The notes under the pieces were generated by a model. The model saw nothing but the letters and a program-made list of their open reading frames with translations, did no database searches and had not been told where the DNA came from. A stretch of 42,456 bases of DNA from Okeania sp. SIO2B3 (GTDB taxonomy: Bacteria; Cyanobacteriota; Cyanobacteriia; Cyanobacteriales; Microcoleaceae). The stretch is from assembly GCF_010672525.1 (NCBI RefSeq), contig NZ_JAAHGH010000015.1, forward strand, positions 54,097 through 96,552. The letters are read 5' to 3'. How positions within the stretch are numbered: the first letter of the stretch is position 1; every line of letters starts with the position of its first letter. Of this stretch, positions 33,342-42,456 are shown piece after piece. Made by a program: the position numbers and the translations under genes.

Positions 33342-33840
33342 AGAATTGGTTTGGCCTTATAAATTTTGGCTAGTGCCGCTACGCGGAAGTTAAAAATCAA
33401 AAATCAAAAGTCAAAAGTATTTATTGGTAAGGCTTTTAGGATTTTGTAACTGGTTAGTTATTTCTGCCATCCTGCACTAGTGAACTTTAATAGACTTTTA
33501 ATTTACTTCTTGATTAAACGGCATTGCTGATTTGATGTATGAAATTCAATTAGTGGTAAATTTTCACCCAAAACAATAGTGGGAATTATATCTATATTCT
33601 GACTCTAAAGTCACCGAAAAACTCTTTTCTGACTCCTGTCTCCTGTATCCTGACTTATGAGCAAAAAATAAGGTCCATAGCCTCCCCTTGGCTGCGCCGC
33701 GAGCTATCGCTCTACAAGGGGATGAAAAAAAATAAGGTTCAATATTTCAATTCACTTTACTTTCCTAGGTCATGCTGCGCAAACAGGCAAAGGTACTGAT
33801 AACTGATAACTGATAACTGATAACTGATAAGCAACCCCGA
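33342..33840. other. 499-bp spacer with CTGATAA repeat
   Basis: The spacer contains five exact CTGATAA heptamers (33796-33830), a degenerate CTCCTGT tract at about 33637-33652 and short palindromes around 33685-33705. No gene is seen. Confidence 0.65.
33796..33830. repeat. Heptanucleotide tandem repeat, CTGATAA x5
   Basis: Five exact 7-bp copies end 10 bp before the stop codon of the Crp/Fnr gene. Confidence 0.95.
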
Positions 33841-34545
33841 TTAAACAAGTGTACGTTCCAATGCGTGTATATCAGGAATACATAATGTATCGCGATCGCG
33901 CTTGATTAATGACTTTTTTTCTAACTTACTTAAGACTCTAGTTACTGTCTCTCTGGCCAACCCACTTAAACTACTTAGTTCTCTATGAGGTAAATTAGGA
34001 ATTTCTTTTCCTTGTTGAGAATCTATTCCTTGTCCCTCTGCTAAAAATAGTAAAATATCTGCTACCCTAGCCTGAGCATCTGCTTCTCGTAGTCTGAGTC
34101 GTCGATTCACTTGTCGTAAACGTCTGGCCATTAATTGGGCTAATCGAATTCCCGCTGTGGGTTCAGTATGAATTAGATGAGCAAAATCTTGAGCTGGCAT
34201 ATTACCAATTAATGTGGGGGCTAAGGTAATTACATCAGTAGAGCGAGGTACTTCATCTAAAGCAGCCATTTCTCCAAATAATTCGCCTTTACCCAAAATA
34301 TTCAGGGTTACTTCTTTACCATCCAAATTATAGGTGCGAATTTTTACCCACCCATCCAGAATGAAGTATACAGATGTCCCCCAATCATTTTCCAGCAAGA
34401 TTACCTGGTTTGGTGGATGTTGACGACTGACCACATGAATGACTGCTTTTTCTAATGCTTCTTGTGGTAAACCTTCAAAAAATGAGGTAGAAAGCATTAA
34501 TTCTTTAATATTTAATTGGGGGTCGCGATTATACCTTTCTTCCAT
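33841..34545 (-). CDS. Crp/Fnr family transcriptional regulator
   Basis: The 234-residue protein has an N-terminal cyclic-nucleotide-binding beta-barrel and a winged helix-turn-helix. The phosphate-binding cassette reads GELFGEMAALDEVPRSTDV (87-105), with the Glu92 and Arg101-Ser102 expected for true cNMP binding, so cAMP sensing is plausible. The recognition helix GLARETVTRVLSKLEKKSL (195-213) contains R-E-T-V-x-R, which in CRP contacts TGTGA half-sites. No cysteine cluster for an Fnr-type iron-sulphur centre is present. It is not NtcA by the sequence I see. The gene has a GCGATCGC site near its 3' end. Confidence 0.87.
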   Translation of the reverse strand: MEERYNRDPQLNIKELMLSTSFFEGLPQEALEKAVIHVVSRQHPPNQVILLENDWGTSVYFILDGWVKIRTYNLDGKEVTLNILGKGELFGEMAALDEVPRSTDVITLAPTLIGNMPAQDFAHLIHTEPTAGIRLAQLMARRLRQVNRRLRLREADAQARVADILLFLAEGQGIDSQQGKEIPNLPHRELSSLSGLARETVTRVLSKLEKKSLIKRDRDTLCIPDIHALERTLV

Positions 34546-35132
34546 AAAGTTATTTTTTCAAAATCTAAGAGGGCAGTATATTTAGCCCAAAGAGCAACTA
34601 TAAGTTAATAATTAAAATTAATATATATATTATATTATTAGCCAATTGGCCGACTTTAAATATCCTGAAAGTCAACAACTTTGTGGAAGTTATGACAGGG
34701 CTTTTACAGTATGGTAGTAAACAGATATCAGTACAGGATTTGTCAAAAATTCAAAATATCAATCATAAATTCAGAAACTTTTACTACTACTTCCAGTAAA
34801 GTGCTCCTTGATGGGTTAAACATCCACAGGGTCATCATACTGTTTCCTAGTCCTAAAAAATTTTCTAAACAGCTCAATTTTAGGACTATTATAGTTAATA
34901 AATATTATTATGTATGTAGTAGGTATAGAAAGCAAAACTCTTTAAATTATTAATTTAATAATATCCTGCTATTGCTACATCAGGCTGTACATTAGACTAA
35001 AGAGTCTGAAAAAAATCTTAACACTTTTAATTCAATTCATCCCCAATTTGTACATCTAGTATGAAAGACTAATTTTACAGTCAGTTATGCTCTCATCAGT
35101 TTTATAATTCTTAATGAAGGTGAGCGACAGAG
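34546..35132. other. 587-bp AT-rich divergent spacer
   Basis: Promoters for the Crp/Fnr gene and for the acidic-protein gene should lie here. An alternating TA tract is seen at 34620-34640. An 80-codon frame at 34711-34953 lacks recognisable features and I reject it. Nothing else stands out. Confidence 0.5.
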
Positions 35133-36917
35133 GTGAAACTCTTGAATTTCCAGAATAAGCAAATCAAATCAATAATCAGGGAAATAGATCAGGTGCTAAA
35201 TCAGTCTAGCACTGAAAATTCTCCTAAAGTCCTAGAAAAAACACTCAGAAAATCTCAAAAGATACTAAAGCAGGTTTTGAACTACCTGAGTCAGAATGTG
35301 GATACAATCTCCAGTCTACAGCTACTCTCTGTTGACCCACCTTCAAATTCGGAAAATATTATTGACCAGACGACAAAGCAACATCCAGAAAAGCTAGAAG
35401 AGTTTTTGACTCCTATTAATCACTATCTACAAGAAGATTTTCAAGTTCTTAAAGAACAACGTCAAGCTTTGCAAGAAGAAATTAGGCAACTGGAGAAGCA
35501 AAGACAAGATAATTATTCTCTAGCTCAACAATATGCTAAACAGGAGCAAATTATCTCTGAGTTTTCTCAAGCTTTACTTGGCCCTGTACAAGAAACATTG
35601 GTGGAACATTTGTCTCAGTTAACTAACCAGCATCCATATCCAAGTCAAAGTCAGACTGCTTTATCTCTTAACCAAAATCTCGATCCACAAACTTCTAAAA
35701 ATATTGAATCTTCTGAAATGGTGGCAAGTTCAGAGGATAGGTTTAGAGAAGATTATAACTTCGATCGGCCATTTGTTGATGACTTTAATACAGAGGATAG
35801 TGAAGAAACACAGCAAGAGCCAGAAAATTTTATAGTATCCTCCAATGTTAGTCCTGAAAATATTCAAAATCAAAAACTATCTCCTCAAATAAATGAATTA
35901 TATGAGCTTACCGATAAAGATGTATTACCTTATCCAGGATATGAGTTTGTGGCTAAAGTAAATACAGAATCAAAAACAACTGAAGCAGATAACTCAAACC
36001 CTCAAGAATCATCTATTCAAAATCAATTTAATCTTGATAAACAGCAAGATTTAGAATTTGTTAACAGTCAAAACCAGCAAAATCAAACTTTTGCTCAATT
36101 AGAAGCTCCCAGTTTTGAAGAGAATGAAACAGATTGGCAAAAATATCAAAATTATACTGCTAAAATAGAAGATTCAGAAATAGCAAATACGATGGAATCA
36201 TCACTAAATTCAGAGTCAAATTTAGACAACTCAGAAAATGTAGAAAGCTCTGAAATTATCGAATCTCTAAGTAATCTATTCGGTGAACTAGAGATAAATG
36301 AGGCAGAAACTCAGCAATTAATTGCTTCTTTAGAATCTAAACAAGAACAAACAAATTGCAGCAATAAATCAGAAGAAAAAGAAGAGTATCTTCACGCATC
36401 GGCTAAAGAAAGTCTCTTGCCAATACAAGAATCAGATGAAAAACAAGATATAGAATTATTATTAGATACTAATCTACTCAATAATTTGCGTTCTGATTTA
36501 GAACATTTAGAAGAATTTGACGTAGATGAATTAGCAGAAGATTCACAACAAACTGAGCTTCAATTAGGAGAATATTCACCTGAATCTTTAGCAGAAAGTA
36601 ATCTTGAATCGACTAATGATTCTGTTACTTCGACTTCAGAAGCAGAAATTACTAACTTAGAGGGTTTATTTATAGATATTGATGATGTTTCCGGAAAATC
36701 AAATCTAATGAACCAAGAAAATACTCACAATTCAGCAGAAAATACAGAAAATGAACAAAGTTTAGAAGATATTTTAGATAGCTTAACATCTTCAACAGAA
36801 GTGGAATCAACAGACACAGACGACCGAGAATTTTTACCGCTAGAAACCCTACTTCAAGACACTCCAGAGACAGAAAAAAAAAATTTAATTCCTCACAAGA
36901 GACAGATAGAAAACTAG
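35133..36917 (+). CDS. Acidic coiled-coil protein, probable N-terminal part of an Hsp70-like protein
   Basis: The 594 residues start at a GTG. Residues 1-150 are helical with a coiled coil (about 100-140, LKEQRQALQEEIRQLEKQ). The rest is a long Glu/Ser/Asn-rich, probably disordered region without cysteine-rich or catalytic motifs. The ORF closes with PETEKKNLIPHKRQIEN after a run of ten A residues (36874-36883). At that point the -1 frame reads KKKFNSSQETDRKLEETASL and continues into an Hsp70-like ATPase, so the real product may be a 1266-residue fusion. I do not recognise the N-terminal region as a named family. Confidence 0.7.
   Translation: MKLLNFQNKQIKSIIREIDQVLNQSSTENSPKVLEKTLRKSQKILKQVLNYLSQNVDTISSLQLLSVDPPSNSENIIDQTTKQHPEKLEEFLTPINHYLQEDFQVLKEQRQALQEEIRQLEKQRQDNYSLAQQYAKQEQIISEFSQALLGPVQETLVEHLSQLTNQHPYPSQSQTALSLNQNLDPQTSKNIESSEMVASSEDRFREDYNFDRPFVDDFNTEDSEETQQEPENFIVSSNVSPENIQNQKLSPQINELYELTDKDVLPYPGYEFVAKVNTESKTTEADNSNPQESSIQNQFNLDKQQDLEFVNSQNQQNQTFAQLEAPSFEENETDWQKYQNYTAKIEDSEIANTMESSLNSESNLDNSENVESSEIIESLSNLFGELEINEAETQQLIASLESKQEQTNCSNKSEEKEEYLHASAKESLLPIQESDEKQDIELLLDTNLLNNLRSDLEHLEEFDVDELAEDSQQTELQLGEYSPESLAESNLESTNDSVTSTSEAEITNLEGLFIDIDDVSGKSNLMNQENTHNSAENTENEQSLEDILDSLTSSTEVESTDTDDREFLPLETLLQDTPETEKKNLIPHKRQIEN
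36874..36883 (+). promoter_or_regulatory. Poly-A slippage / -1 frameshift candidate site
   Basis: Ten consecutive A residues contain the heptamer A-AAA-AAA in the frame of the upstream ORF (36875-36881). A -1 shift or one extra A joins the two ORFs. The downstream frame is open from 36782 but has no ATG, GTG or TTG before 37271, which is past the ATPase phosphate-1 motif. Confidence 0.55.
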
Positions 36918-38932
36918 AGGAAACAGCTTCACTATGGTATTTAGGAATTGACTTTGGTACTACAGGTATTTCTGCAGCATTATTTAATCGTAGCAGCTGT
37001 GAAATTTATCCTATATATTGGGAGAAAGTAGCAACTAAACAAGAGTTAGATATTACTGAAACAAATCAACAATTTACCCTCTCAACAAAAATAGACCAAA
37101 GAACTTTCAGCGCTACCAAAAAAATATATCACTTACCATCAACTTTATACATACATCACAAATCATCTCAAGAGAAAACTATACAAGAAAAACCCTTTTT
37201 ACTACACAACTTTAAAACTGATCTAAAAGTTACTATTCCTTACCTTTCAATTAAATTTGAAAAACAAAAATTGCAGGAAAAGCTAGACGAATCTTTTCTT
37301 CTAGATTCTAACTTTGTTGCTACAACTGCCCATGAACCAATTTTACAGTTGTCTGAACATCAACAAATTCCTCTAAAATTAGTTCATCAAGGATTAGTAA
37401 CTTTATTGACAACTCTTCAGACCCAAGCTTTTGTCCAAGACTCCATTTCTCTAACTGATGGAGAAACTCACACAATAATTACTTTACCTAATGATTATAT
37501 TTGTGGCGCAGTAGGATTAGACCAAGAAACATTTGTTTCCGCTTTGGCACAATTAAAATCTGTGTTGATGGGTAGTCCAACTAATTGGCCAGAAGCTTAT
37601 CGCTTCAATCTCAGAGAAGCAGTTTTAGAAGCAGGTCTTGTCAAAAATGTCAATCAAGTAATTGTGGTTGAGGAGGCGATCGCTACTGCCTTATCAGAAT
37701 TAACCTCACTAACAGAAGATCCAAAAACATCTACTATCTCAGAATTTAGAAAGGGCAAAATTTTAATTGTAAATGTGGGAGCAACCACAACAGAAATGGC
37801 TTTAGTTAATTTCCCTGATGATGGCCAAAATTTAACTTACTCTCACTTCCATTGTCATAGTTTTGCTTATGGGGGTCATGCTCTAGATCAAGATATTGTT
37901 TGTCAACTATTACTAAAAAACGAAAATATTTCGCCCCAGACCCAGAAAGAAAATAATCAAGAACAATCTACTCAATTATGGCCACGGCCAGGCTACCCAG
38001 ATTTATCAATTAGGTATCAACTACAGCAATGGTTACAAAGTTCATCCTACAGACAAGAATTATTAGCAGCAGCTCGTAATTTAAAAGTAATTCTGCCATC
38101 TGAAAAAGAATTTATTTTGAATATAGGCGATCGCCAATGGCATTTACAGCAACAAGATTTAGAAAAGAAAGTATTAGAACCTTTTATACAACAATTAAAT
38201 CAGGAGTTAAATAATTTTTTGAGTAGGGTGGGAATATCTCCGGTGGGAATTAACCGCGCTTTATGTACTGGAGGTAATGGGAGTTGGAGCAGGATATCTC
38301 GTTGGTTACGTCAAAAATTGCCTAATGCAATTATTGTTCAAGATCCAAAAGTTAATTCTGAAAATGTAGAGTTAGGGGAGGAAGAGCTACAGGGAGCGGA
38401 TAATTGTTTATCTGAGATTGAAGATATTAAGCTAACTATAGGTAGGGTCGCTTATGGTTTAGCTATTTTACCTCTTTATCCACAAATTATAGATATACCT
38501 CAGCAACAGTACAACGACTATTTTTTACTTTGGGAAATACTGCGAGTTTTTCCAGATCGTGCTTTATCCCTCAGAAAAGTTTATCAATTATTAGAGGAAC
38601 AAGGAATAAATACTCGTGTTTGTCAGGAGAACATTAAGACTATTTTAGAAAGTAAACTACCTCCTGGTTTGATACCTTTGGAGGAAGATATAATGTTATT
38701 GAGTGAAGTTTCTCGACAAAATTCTGACTATCAAAGTTTGAGAGCAAAGCCACTTTTTTGCCAAGAAACTGATGGTAGTGGATATCGTTTGAGTAACGAA
38801 CAAGCAGAATATGTAAAAGAATACTTACATAAGCTAGTGGCTAATACTAGGCAAAAATTTGAGGAACCTTTGCTTAAGTCTCTTGATACTTTCGCGATCG
38901 CGGAGCGCGGTGTCAACCATATCGCTTTCTGA
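36881..38932 (+). CDS. Hsp70-like / actin-fold ATPase domain protein
   Basis: The frame, read from the slip site, gives 683 residues with actin-fold ATPase motifs. These are phosphate-1 WYLGIDFGTTGISAALFN (36935-36988), phosphate-2-like ILIVNVGATTTEMALVNF (about 37762-37815), and an adenosine-type motif RALCTGGNGSWSRIS near 38257-38301. The first usable start codon in this frame is a TTG at 37271, which would remove phosphate-1 and 118 residues after it; a protein begun there could not bind ATP normally. It is therefore probably translated by frameshift or slippage from the acidic ORF, or the gene carries a one-base deletion. DnaK-type chaperones have a different C-terminal half, so client and role are unknown. 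Confidence 0.72.
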   Translation, partial: KFNSSQETDRKLEETASLWYLGIDFGTTGISAALFNRSSCEIYPIYWEKVATKQELDITETNQQFTLSTKIDQRTFSATKKIYHLPSTLYIHHKSSQEKTIQEKPFLLHNFKTDLKVTIPYLSIKFEKQKLQEKLDESFLLDSNFVATTAHEPILQLSEHQQIPLKLVHQGLVTLLTTLQTQAFVQDSISLTDGETHTIITLPNDYICGAVGLDQETFVSALAQLKSVLMGSPTNWPEAYRFNLREAVLEAGLVKNVNQVIVVEEAIATALSELTSLTEDPKTSTISEFRKGKILIVNVGATTTEMALVNFPDDGQNLTYSHFHCHSFAYGGHALDQDIVCQLLLKNENISPQTQKENNQEQSTQLWPRPGYPDLSIRYQLQQWLQSSSYRQELLAAARNLKVILPSEKEFILNIGDRQWHLQQQDLEKKVLEPFIQQLNQELNNFLSRVGISPVGINRALCTGGNGSWSRISRWLRQKLPNAIIVQDPKVNSENVELGEEELQGADNCLSEIEDIKLTIGRVAYGLAILPLYPQIIDIPQQQYNDYFLLWEILRVFPDRALSLRKVYQLLEEQGINTRVCQENIKTILESKLPPGLIPLEEDIMLLSEVSRQNSDYQSLRAKPLFCQETDGSGYRLSNEQAEYVKEYLHKLVANTRQKFEEPLLKSLDTFAIAERGVNHIAF

Positions 38933-39012
38933 TTTTTTTCACTATTATATCTTGTTAATTTGTATTAAGCGCAGCTTCATGGACAATTGGTATTTTCATT
39001 AATTGATAATGG

Positions 39013-39147
39013 ATAATTACCTCTGGTTAAAACCGCTACGGAATTGAATATAAGGAAATCTGATTTCTTCTCTTGGTCTGATGGATATGGCTCTGAGACC
39101 TCGCCATCCGGAGACCGCTTTTTTCTCCTTAAAAGGAGAGGCAATAA
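39013..39147 (+). repeat. Dispersed MITE-like repeat, copy 3
   Basis: The left end AATTACCTCTGGTTAAAACC is followed by GCTACGGAATTGAATATAAG, GGATATGGC...CCTCGCCATCC, and the right end CTCCTTAAAAGGAGAGGC. It is flanked by TTGATAATGGATAATT and TCAATTATCCATTATCC, which together form an outer inverted repeat. Confidence 0.75.
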
Positions 39148-39228
39148 AGCCGAATGGATCAATTATCAATTATCCATTATCCATTGGTAAAGAATTATTT
39201 CTTACTTCTGAATTTTGAGTTATCAAAT

Positions 39229-40755
39229 ATGAACTTTAAAAATTATCTATGGACTTTTGTGAATTTATTATTTCCAATTCAGCCCCTATTTCTAACTTCT
39301 TCTCTCTTACTTTTTCCTTCTACAGCAATTGTTTTAATGCAACCTGCTGCTCAAGCTTTAATGGCAGATGAAATTAATCAAATTGCTACAGAATTTACAG
39401 TATTAATTGACTCAATAAATCCAGCTTCTGGGGTAATAATTTCTCAAAACAAAAATACTTATTATGTTTTAACTGCCAAGCACGTTGTAGAAACCCAAGA
39501 TGAATATGCAGTTATTACTAAAGATGGGGAAAGACATAAAATTGATTATCAAAGAATAATTAAATTACCAGGAGTAGATTTAGCACTTTTAGAATTTCGG
39601 AGTCAGAAAAAGTATCAAATAGCTAGTTTAGCTGATTATGATTATCAAGCAGAATTTCGTCATATTTTTGTGTCTGGTTGGCCTGCATCGAGATTACCTT
39701 TTGCCGAAAGAGAACGTTTATTTAGTCCGGGATTATTAATTAATCAAGATTATGAATTAGCTTTTATCAAAGACCCGGTTTCTAATGGTTATGAACTTTT
39801 TTATAACAATATTACTGAGTTAGGTTTAAGTGGCGCACCTATTTTAGATACTCAAGGAAGAGTGATTGGAATTCATGGTGCTTCTGAAGGTACAAAAATT
39901 TATGATGAAAAGTCTAATTCAGTGGAGAGAGTCAGTATTGGTTTTAGTTATGGAATTCCTATTAATACCTTTTTACAGTTAGCAGATAAGTTCAATATGA
40001 GATTAAATTTTCAGTTGGAAAATTTCCCACCACTACCACTAACTCAAAAAGAAGCTTTTTCTATAGAAGCTTATTTAAAAGTTCCAGAAACAACAGATAT
40101 TTCTAGTGCAGCAGCATGGGCAAACCGTGGGAATCATTTGTATAGATTGGAGAAATTTGAAGAAGCATTAATAGCTTTTGAACGTGCAATAAAAATCAGA
40201 GAAAATTTTTATCCTGCTTGGTATGGAAAAGGAAATGTATTGTCAGCTTTAGGTAGACATGATAGAGCAATTGATGCCTATCAAAAAACAGTAAAAATCA
40301 AACCAGATTTTTATTTAGCTTGGCGAGACAAAGGCGCTTTATTAACTTATTTAGACCGACCCCACGACGCATTAATATCTTTTAATCAAGTAATTAGATA
40401 TAAACCAGATGATTTTGTAGTTTGGTATCTGAGAGGAAATATTTTAACCATACATTTTCGGGAATATAAACAAGCGATCGCTGCTTATGATAAGGCAATT
40501 CAATTAAAGTCTGATTTTGTTGATGCTTGGTTGGGAAAAGGAGAAGTTCTTTATCGTTTAGAGCGGTATCAAGAAGCTAGAGAAGTAGCTCAACAAGCGT
40601 TGAAACTTAAGCCTAACGACCCAGAAATTTCGAGTCTTTTAAATGCTCTAGATGAAAGAAATTTACCACCAGACTCTGTTGAATGGAGACCAAATCAAAA
40701 CCAAGTAGAAAGAAGAAATTATCCTCCCAGAAGACCACCTAATTTATTATGGTAA
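39229..40755 (+). CDS. Secreted or membrane-anchored trypsin-like protease with TPR repeats
   Basis: From the ATG at 39229 the product has 508 residues. An N-terminal hydrophobic segment (about 8-38) is a signal or anchor. A trypsin-like domain follows with H85 (VLTAKHVV), D117 (PGVDLALLEF) and S201 in the GLSGAPIL nucleophile motif, so the triad is complete. From about 285 onward lie roughly five 34-residue TPRs (AAAWANRGNHLYRLEKFEEA; PAWYGKGNVLSALGRHDRAI; ...). The end is proline/arginine-rich. Such protease-TPR proteins are common in filamentous cyanobacteria; the substrate is unknown. The in-frame ATG at 39154 translates the repeat TCAATTATCCATTATCC, so I reject it. Confidence 0.85.
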   Translation: MNFKNYLWTFVNLLFPIQPLFLTSSLLLFPSTAIVLMQPAAQALMADEINQIATEFTVLIDSINPASGVIISQNKNTYYVLTAKHVVETQDEYAVITKDGERHKIDYQRIIKLPGVDLALLEFRSQKKYQIASLADYDYQAEFRHIFVSGWPASRLPFAERERLFSPGLLINQDYELAFIKDPVSNGYELFYNNITELGLSGAPILDTQGRVIGIHGASEGTKIYDEKSNSVERVSIGFSYGIPINTFLQLADKFNMRLNFQLENFPPLPLTQKEAFSIEAYLKVPETTDISSAAAWANRGNHLYRLEKFEEALIAFERAIKIRENFYPAWYGKGNVLSALGRHDRAIDAYQKTVKIKPDFYLAWRDKGALLTYLDRPHDALISFNQVIRYKPDDFVVWYLRGNILTIHFREYKQAIAAYDKAIQLKSDFVDAWLGKGEVLYRLERYQEAREVAQQALKLKPNDPEISSLLNALDERNLPPDSVEWRPNQNQVERRNYPPRRPPNLLW

Positions 40756-40844
40756 TCAATTATATATAGTAGGGAATAGGAAGCAGGGAGTAGGGATTAG
40801 GGAATAGAAAATATCAAGCTTGAAAAAAGAATGTTACCGAATAA

Positions 40845-41035
40845 TTAATCATTAAATAATTCTGGTTTAAAGCCGACTTTTTAAGGAGAAAAAAAGCGGT
40901 CGTTTTGCTACCCAACATGTAAAGCGCAGCTTCCCGTAGAGTAGGATGGCGAGGTCTCCTCACCATATCCAATCGACCAAGAGAAGAATAATATTTCCTT
41001 ATATTCAATTCCGAAACGGTTAAAACCAGAGGTAA
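40845..41035 (-). repeat. Dispersed MITE-like repeat, copy 4 (inverted)
   Basis: In reverse orientation it contains CTCACCATATCC, ATATTTCCTTATATTCAATT and GGTTAAAACCAGAGGTAATT. It corresponds to copies 1 and 3 and is flanked by ATTATCCATTATCAATTATC words. Confidence 0.75.
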
Positions 41036-41726
41036 TTATCAATTATCCATTATCAATTATCCATTAATGAAGGATAATTAGAGTAATTTCTAAACTTTAC
41101 CTATAGTGTTTCTTTGATTAAAAATCAATCTGATCCCTAATACCAATTTGAAAAAAGAATGCTACAAAAAGGTAGACCTTGCTCGAATATGCTTAAAAAT
41201 AGCTAGTCCAGTTTATTTTAGATAGTTATTTATATCGTTTTTCCCTTTTTTTCAAAATTTATCCCTTCTTCCTTCTTTCCTCTTCCTTCTTTCGTACGGA
41301 CTATGCAACGTTCCTACCATTTGTAACAAACATTTATCACGCTTGGTATAATAGATATCTCCAGAAAAGAGGGAGGAGGCAGTAGGGAACCCACCCCTAA
41401 CCCCTCCCAGGAGGGGAAATAATTGATAATTTCTGTGTGATAATTGATTTTATTTTTGATTTTTGGAGATGTCTAATAAATGCCGATAAACCCTTCCTTC
41501 TATACATCGTCAATTCGACATTTTTACTACCTAAATCTTAGTAATAACTTTGCTATTTATAGCAACTATTTATCAAACTGCTAGAACAGGAAATAGGGAA
41601 AGATAAAGTGATCTTTTTCTTTTGGGTTTAATACTCCGCCGTCTACACGGTGTTTACAATTGGTTGGGGTGATAAGACATAGAAATGGCAGGTCGTTGAC
41701 TGTCTCCATCCACTTTTCCTTTTTGT

Positions 41727-41760
41727 TTCTTCCTTCTTCCTTCTTCCTTCTTCCTTCTTC
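41727..41760. repeat. Heptanucleotide tandem repeat, TTCTTCC type
   Basis: About four to five copies of the 7-bp unit occur here. Similar tracts lie at 12117-12172, 31100-31125, 41260-41292 and inside each unit of the terminal duplication. Confidence 0.85.
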
Positions 41761-41825
41761 CATCTTTTAAGTCATAGGACAAAAAGATTATCAATCTAGC
41801 AATCTTAATTAATTTGATAAAAAAT

Positions 41826-42456
41826 ATCTCTAGCATTTACCATTCGACTGATGTAATAGGTTTACCTGAAAAAGCCCGGAACATTATTACGTATTTTTGA
41901 TTCTATAAAATCAACAATCATATCTCAATCATCAAGTTTTAATATCCTATAGATTAACCCACAAATATCAAGGATATTATGACAAACTTCTCATGGCTTT
42001 TTCAAATTATTAACCTACCACCTACAACTTTCTTCAAAGTTTATTTAGGTATAGCAGTCGAAGCAAAGGTTAGGACAGATCAAAAGCTTAAAACTCAGAT
42101 AACGTAAGATTTTTCCTTCTTATTTCTTCCTTCTTCCTTCTTCCTTATATCTAGCATTTATCATCCGATTTATATAGTAGGTTTACCTGAAAAAGCCCGG
42201 AACATTATTACGTATTTTTGATTCTATAAAATCAACAATCATATCTCAATCATCAAGTTTTAATATCCTATAGATTAACCCACAAATATCAAGGATATTA
42301 TGACAAACTTCTCATGGCTTTTTCAAATTATTAACCTACCACCTACAACTTTCTTCAAAGTTTATTTAGGTATAGCAGTCGAAGCAAAGGTTAGGACAGA
42401 TCAAAAGCTTAAAACTCAGATAACGTAAGATTTTTCCTTCTTATTTCTTCCTTCTT
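41826..42456. repeat. 321-bp tandem duplication, second copy cut by window edge
   Basis: Sequence from 41861 onward recurs from 42182 onward with offset 321 and no difference that I can find up to the end of the window (275 bp). The edges near 41827 and 42147 (CTAGCATTTA[C/T]CAT) are similar but diverged. Each copy holds a small palindrome, TTGATT...AATCAA, and ends in a TTCTTCC tract. Confidence 0.88.

Larger units (their letters stand above)
40756..42456. other. 1.7-kb non-coding right end with several repeats
   Basis: No gene is supported. It contains an inverted dispersed element (40845-41035), TTCTTCC heptamer tracts (about 41260-41292 and 41727-41760), a copy of the GGGTTTAATAC repeat (41624-41710) and a 321-bp tandem duplication reaching the window edge. 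Confidence 0.7.

Noticed and set aside
34711-34953. 80-codon frame in the divergent spacer
   Set aside because: AT-rich spacer, no ribosome site, no similarity that I recognise.
37271-38932. Hsp70-like protein starting at the TTG at 37271
   Set aside because: That start would exclude the phosphate-1 ATPase motif at 36935, which lies in the same open frame; I extend the frame to the A10 slip site instead.
41979-42107. 42-codon ORF in each unit of the terminal duplication (MTNFSWLFQIINLPPT...)
   Set aside because: An AAGGAT precedes the ATG, but part of the frame matches non-coding sequence near 11088 and identity of the copies gives no codon-level evidence; kept only as a finding.

Overview
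The window comes from a low-GC filamentous cyanobacterium. The evidence is a photosystem II PsbY gene, a HetZ-family protein, the Ycf29/Rre1-type response regulator, several cyanobacteria-restricted families (DUF1995, TIGR02652, TIGR00303 CobT-like, XisH/XisI), many GCGATCGC (HIP1) octamers, and intergenic spacers crowded with heptanucleotide tandem repeats and MITE-like elements. The long, repeat-rich spacers suggest a large-genome Oscillatoriales-type organism (Okeania/Trichodesmium-like). That placement is inference; no ribosomal RNA is present.

Left end (1-3416, minus strand): a partial Uma2 endonuclease gene, an ATP-grasp ligase, and a 423-residue multi-core peptide precursor. The precursor carries ten copies of a TTxxxxEE-type core (consensus TTLAIGEEGG), which is the motif of plesiocin-type graspetides, plus four degenerate cores. 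Its C-terminus resembles the terminal domain of cyanobacterial RTX-like secreted proteins. I consider this candidate RiPP system the most exciting content of the window.

Middle (3521-23455): mostly conserved single genes separated by repeat-rich spacers. In order they are a DUF1995 protein, a PPP-type phosphatase, TrmH, a FemAB-like acetyltransferase, LarC, a Sua5/YciO-type protein, HetZ, a PHP-domain protein, Rre1/Ycf29, methionine aminopeptidase, a small PepSY-like membrane protein, a VOC protein, a TIGR02652 protein, a gamma-carbonic-anhydrase-like protein, PsbY and a CPA1 Na+/H+ antiporter.

Accessory graveyard (23879-30775): a truncated Uma2 gene, an orphan DUF1778 antitoxin, and an xisH gene split by a tnpB-only IS200/IS605-type element. 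Removing that element restores the xisH frame exactly. The tnpB itself carries a 51-bp GC-rich in-frame repeat insertion. Next come xisI, the remnant of an aspartic protease, and a STAND (NB-ARC + TPR) NTPase whose N-terminal helper domain is separated from it by one in-frame TGA.

Right part (31134-42456): a CobT-like gene and its DUF2232 neighbour, and a Crp/Fnr regulator. A long acidic/coiled-coil ORF then joins an Hsp70-like ATPase only through a -1 shift at a run of ten A residues. A secreted trypsin-like protease with TPRs follows. The final 1.7 kb is non-coding and ends in a 321-bp tandem duplication that runs off the window.
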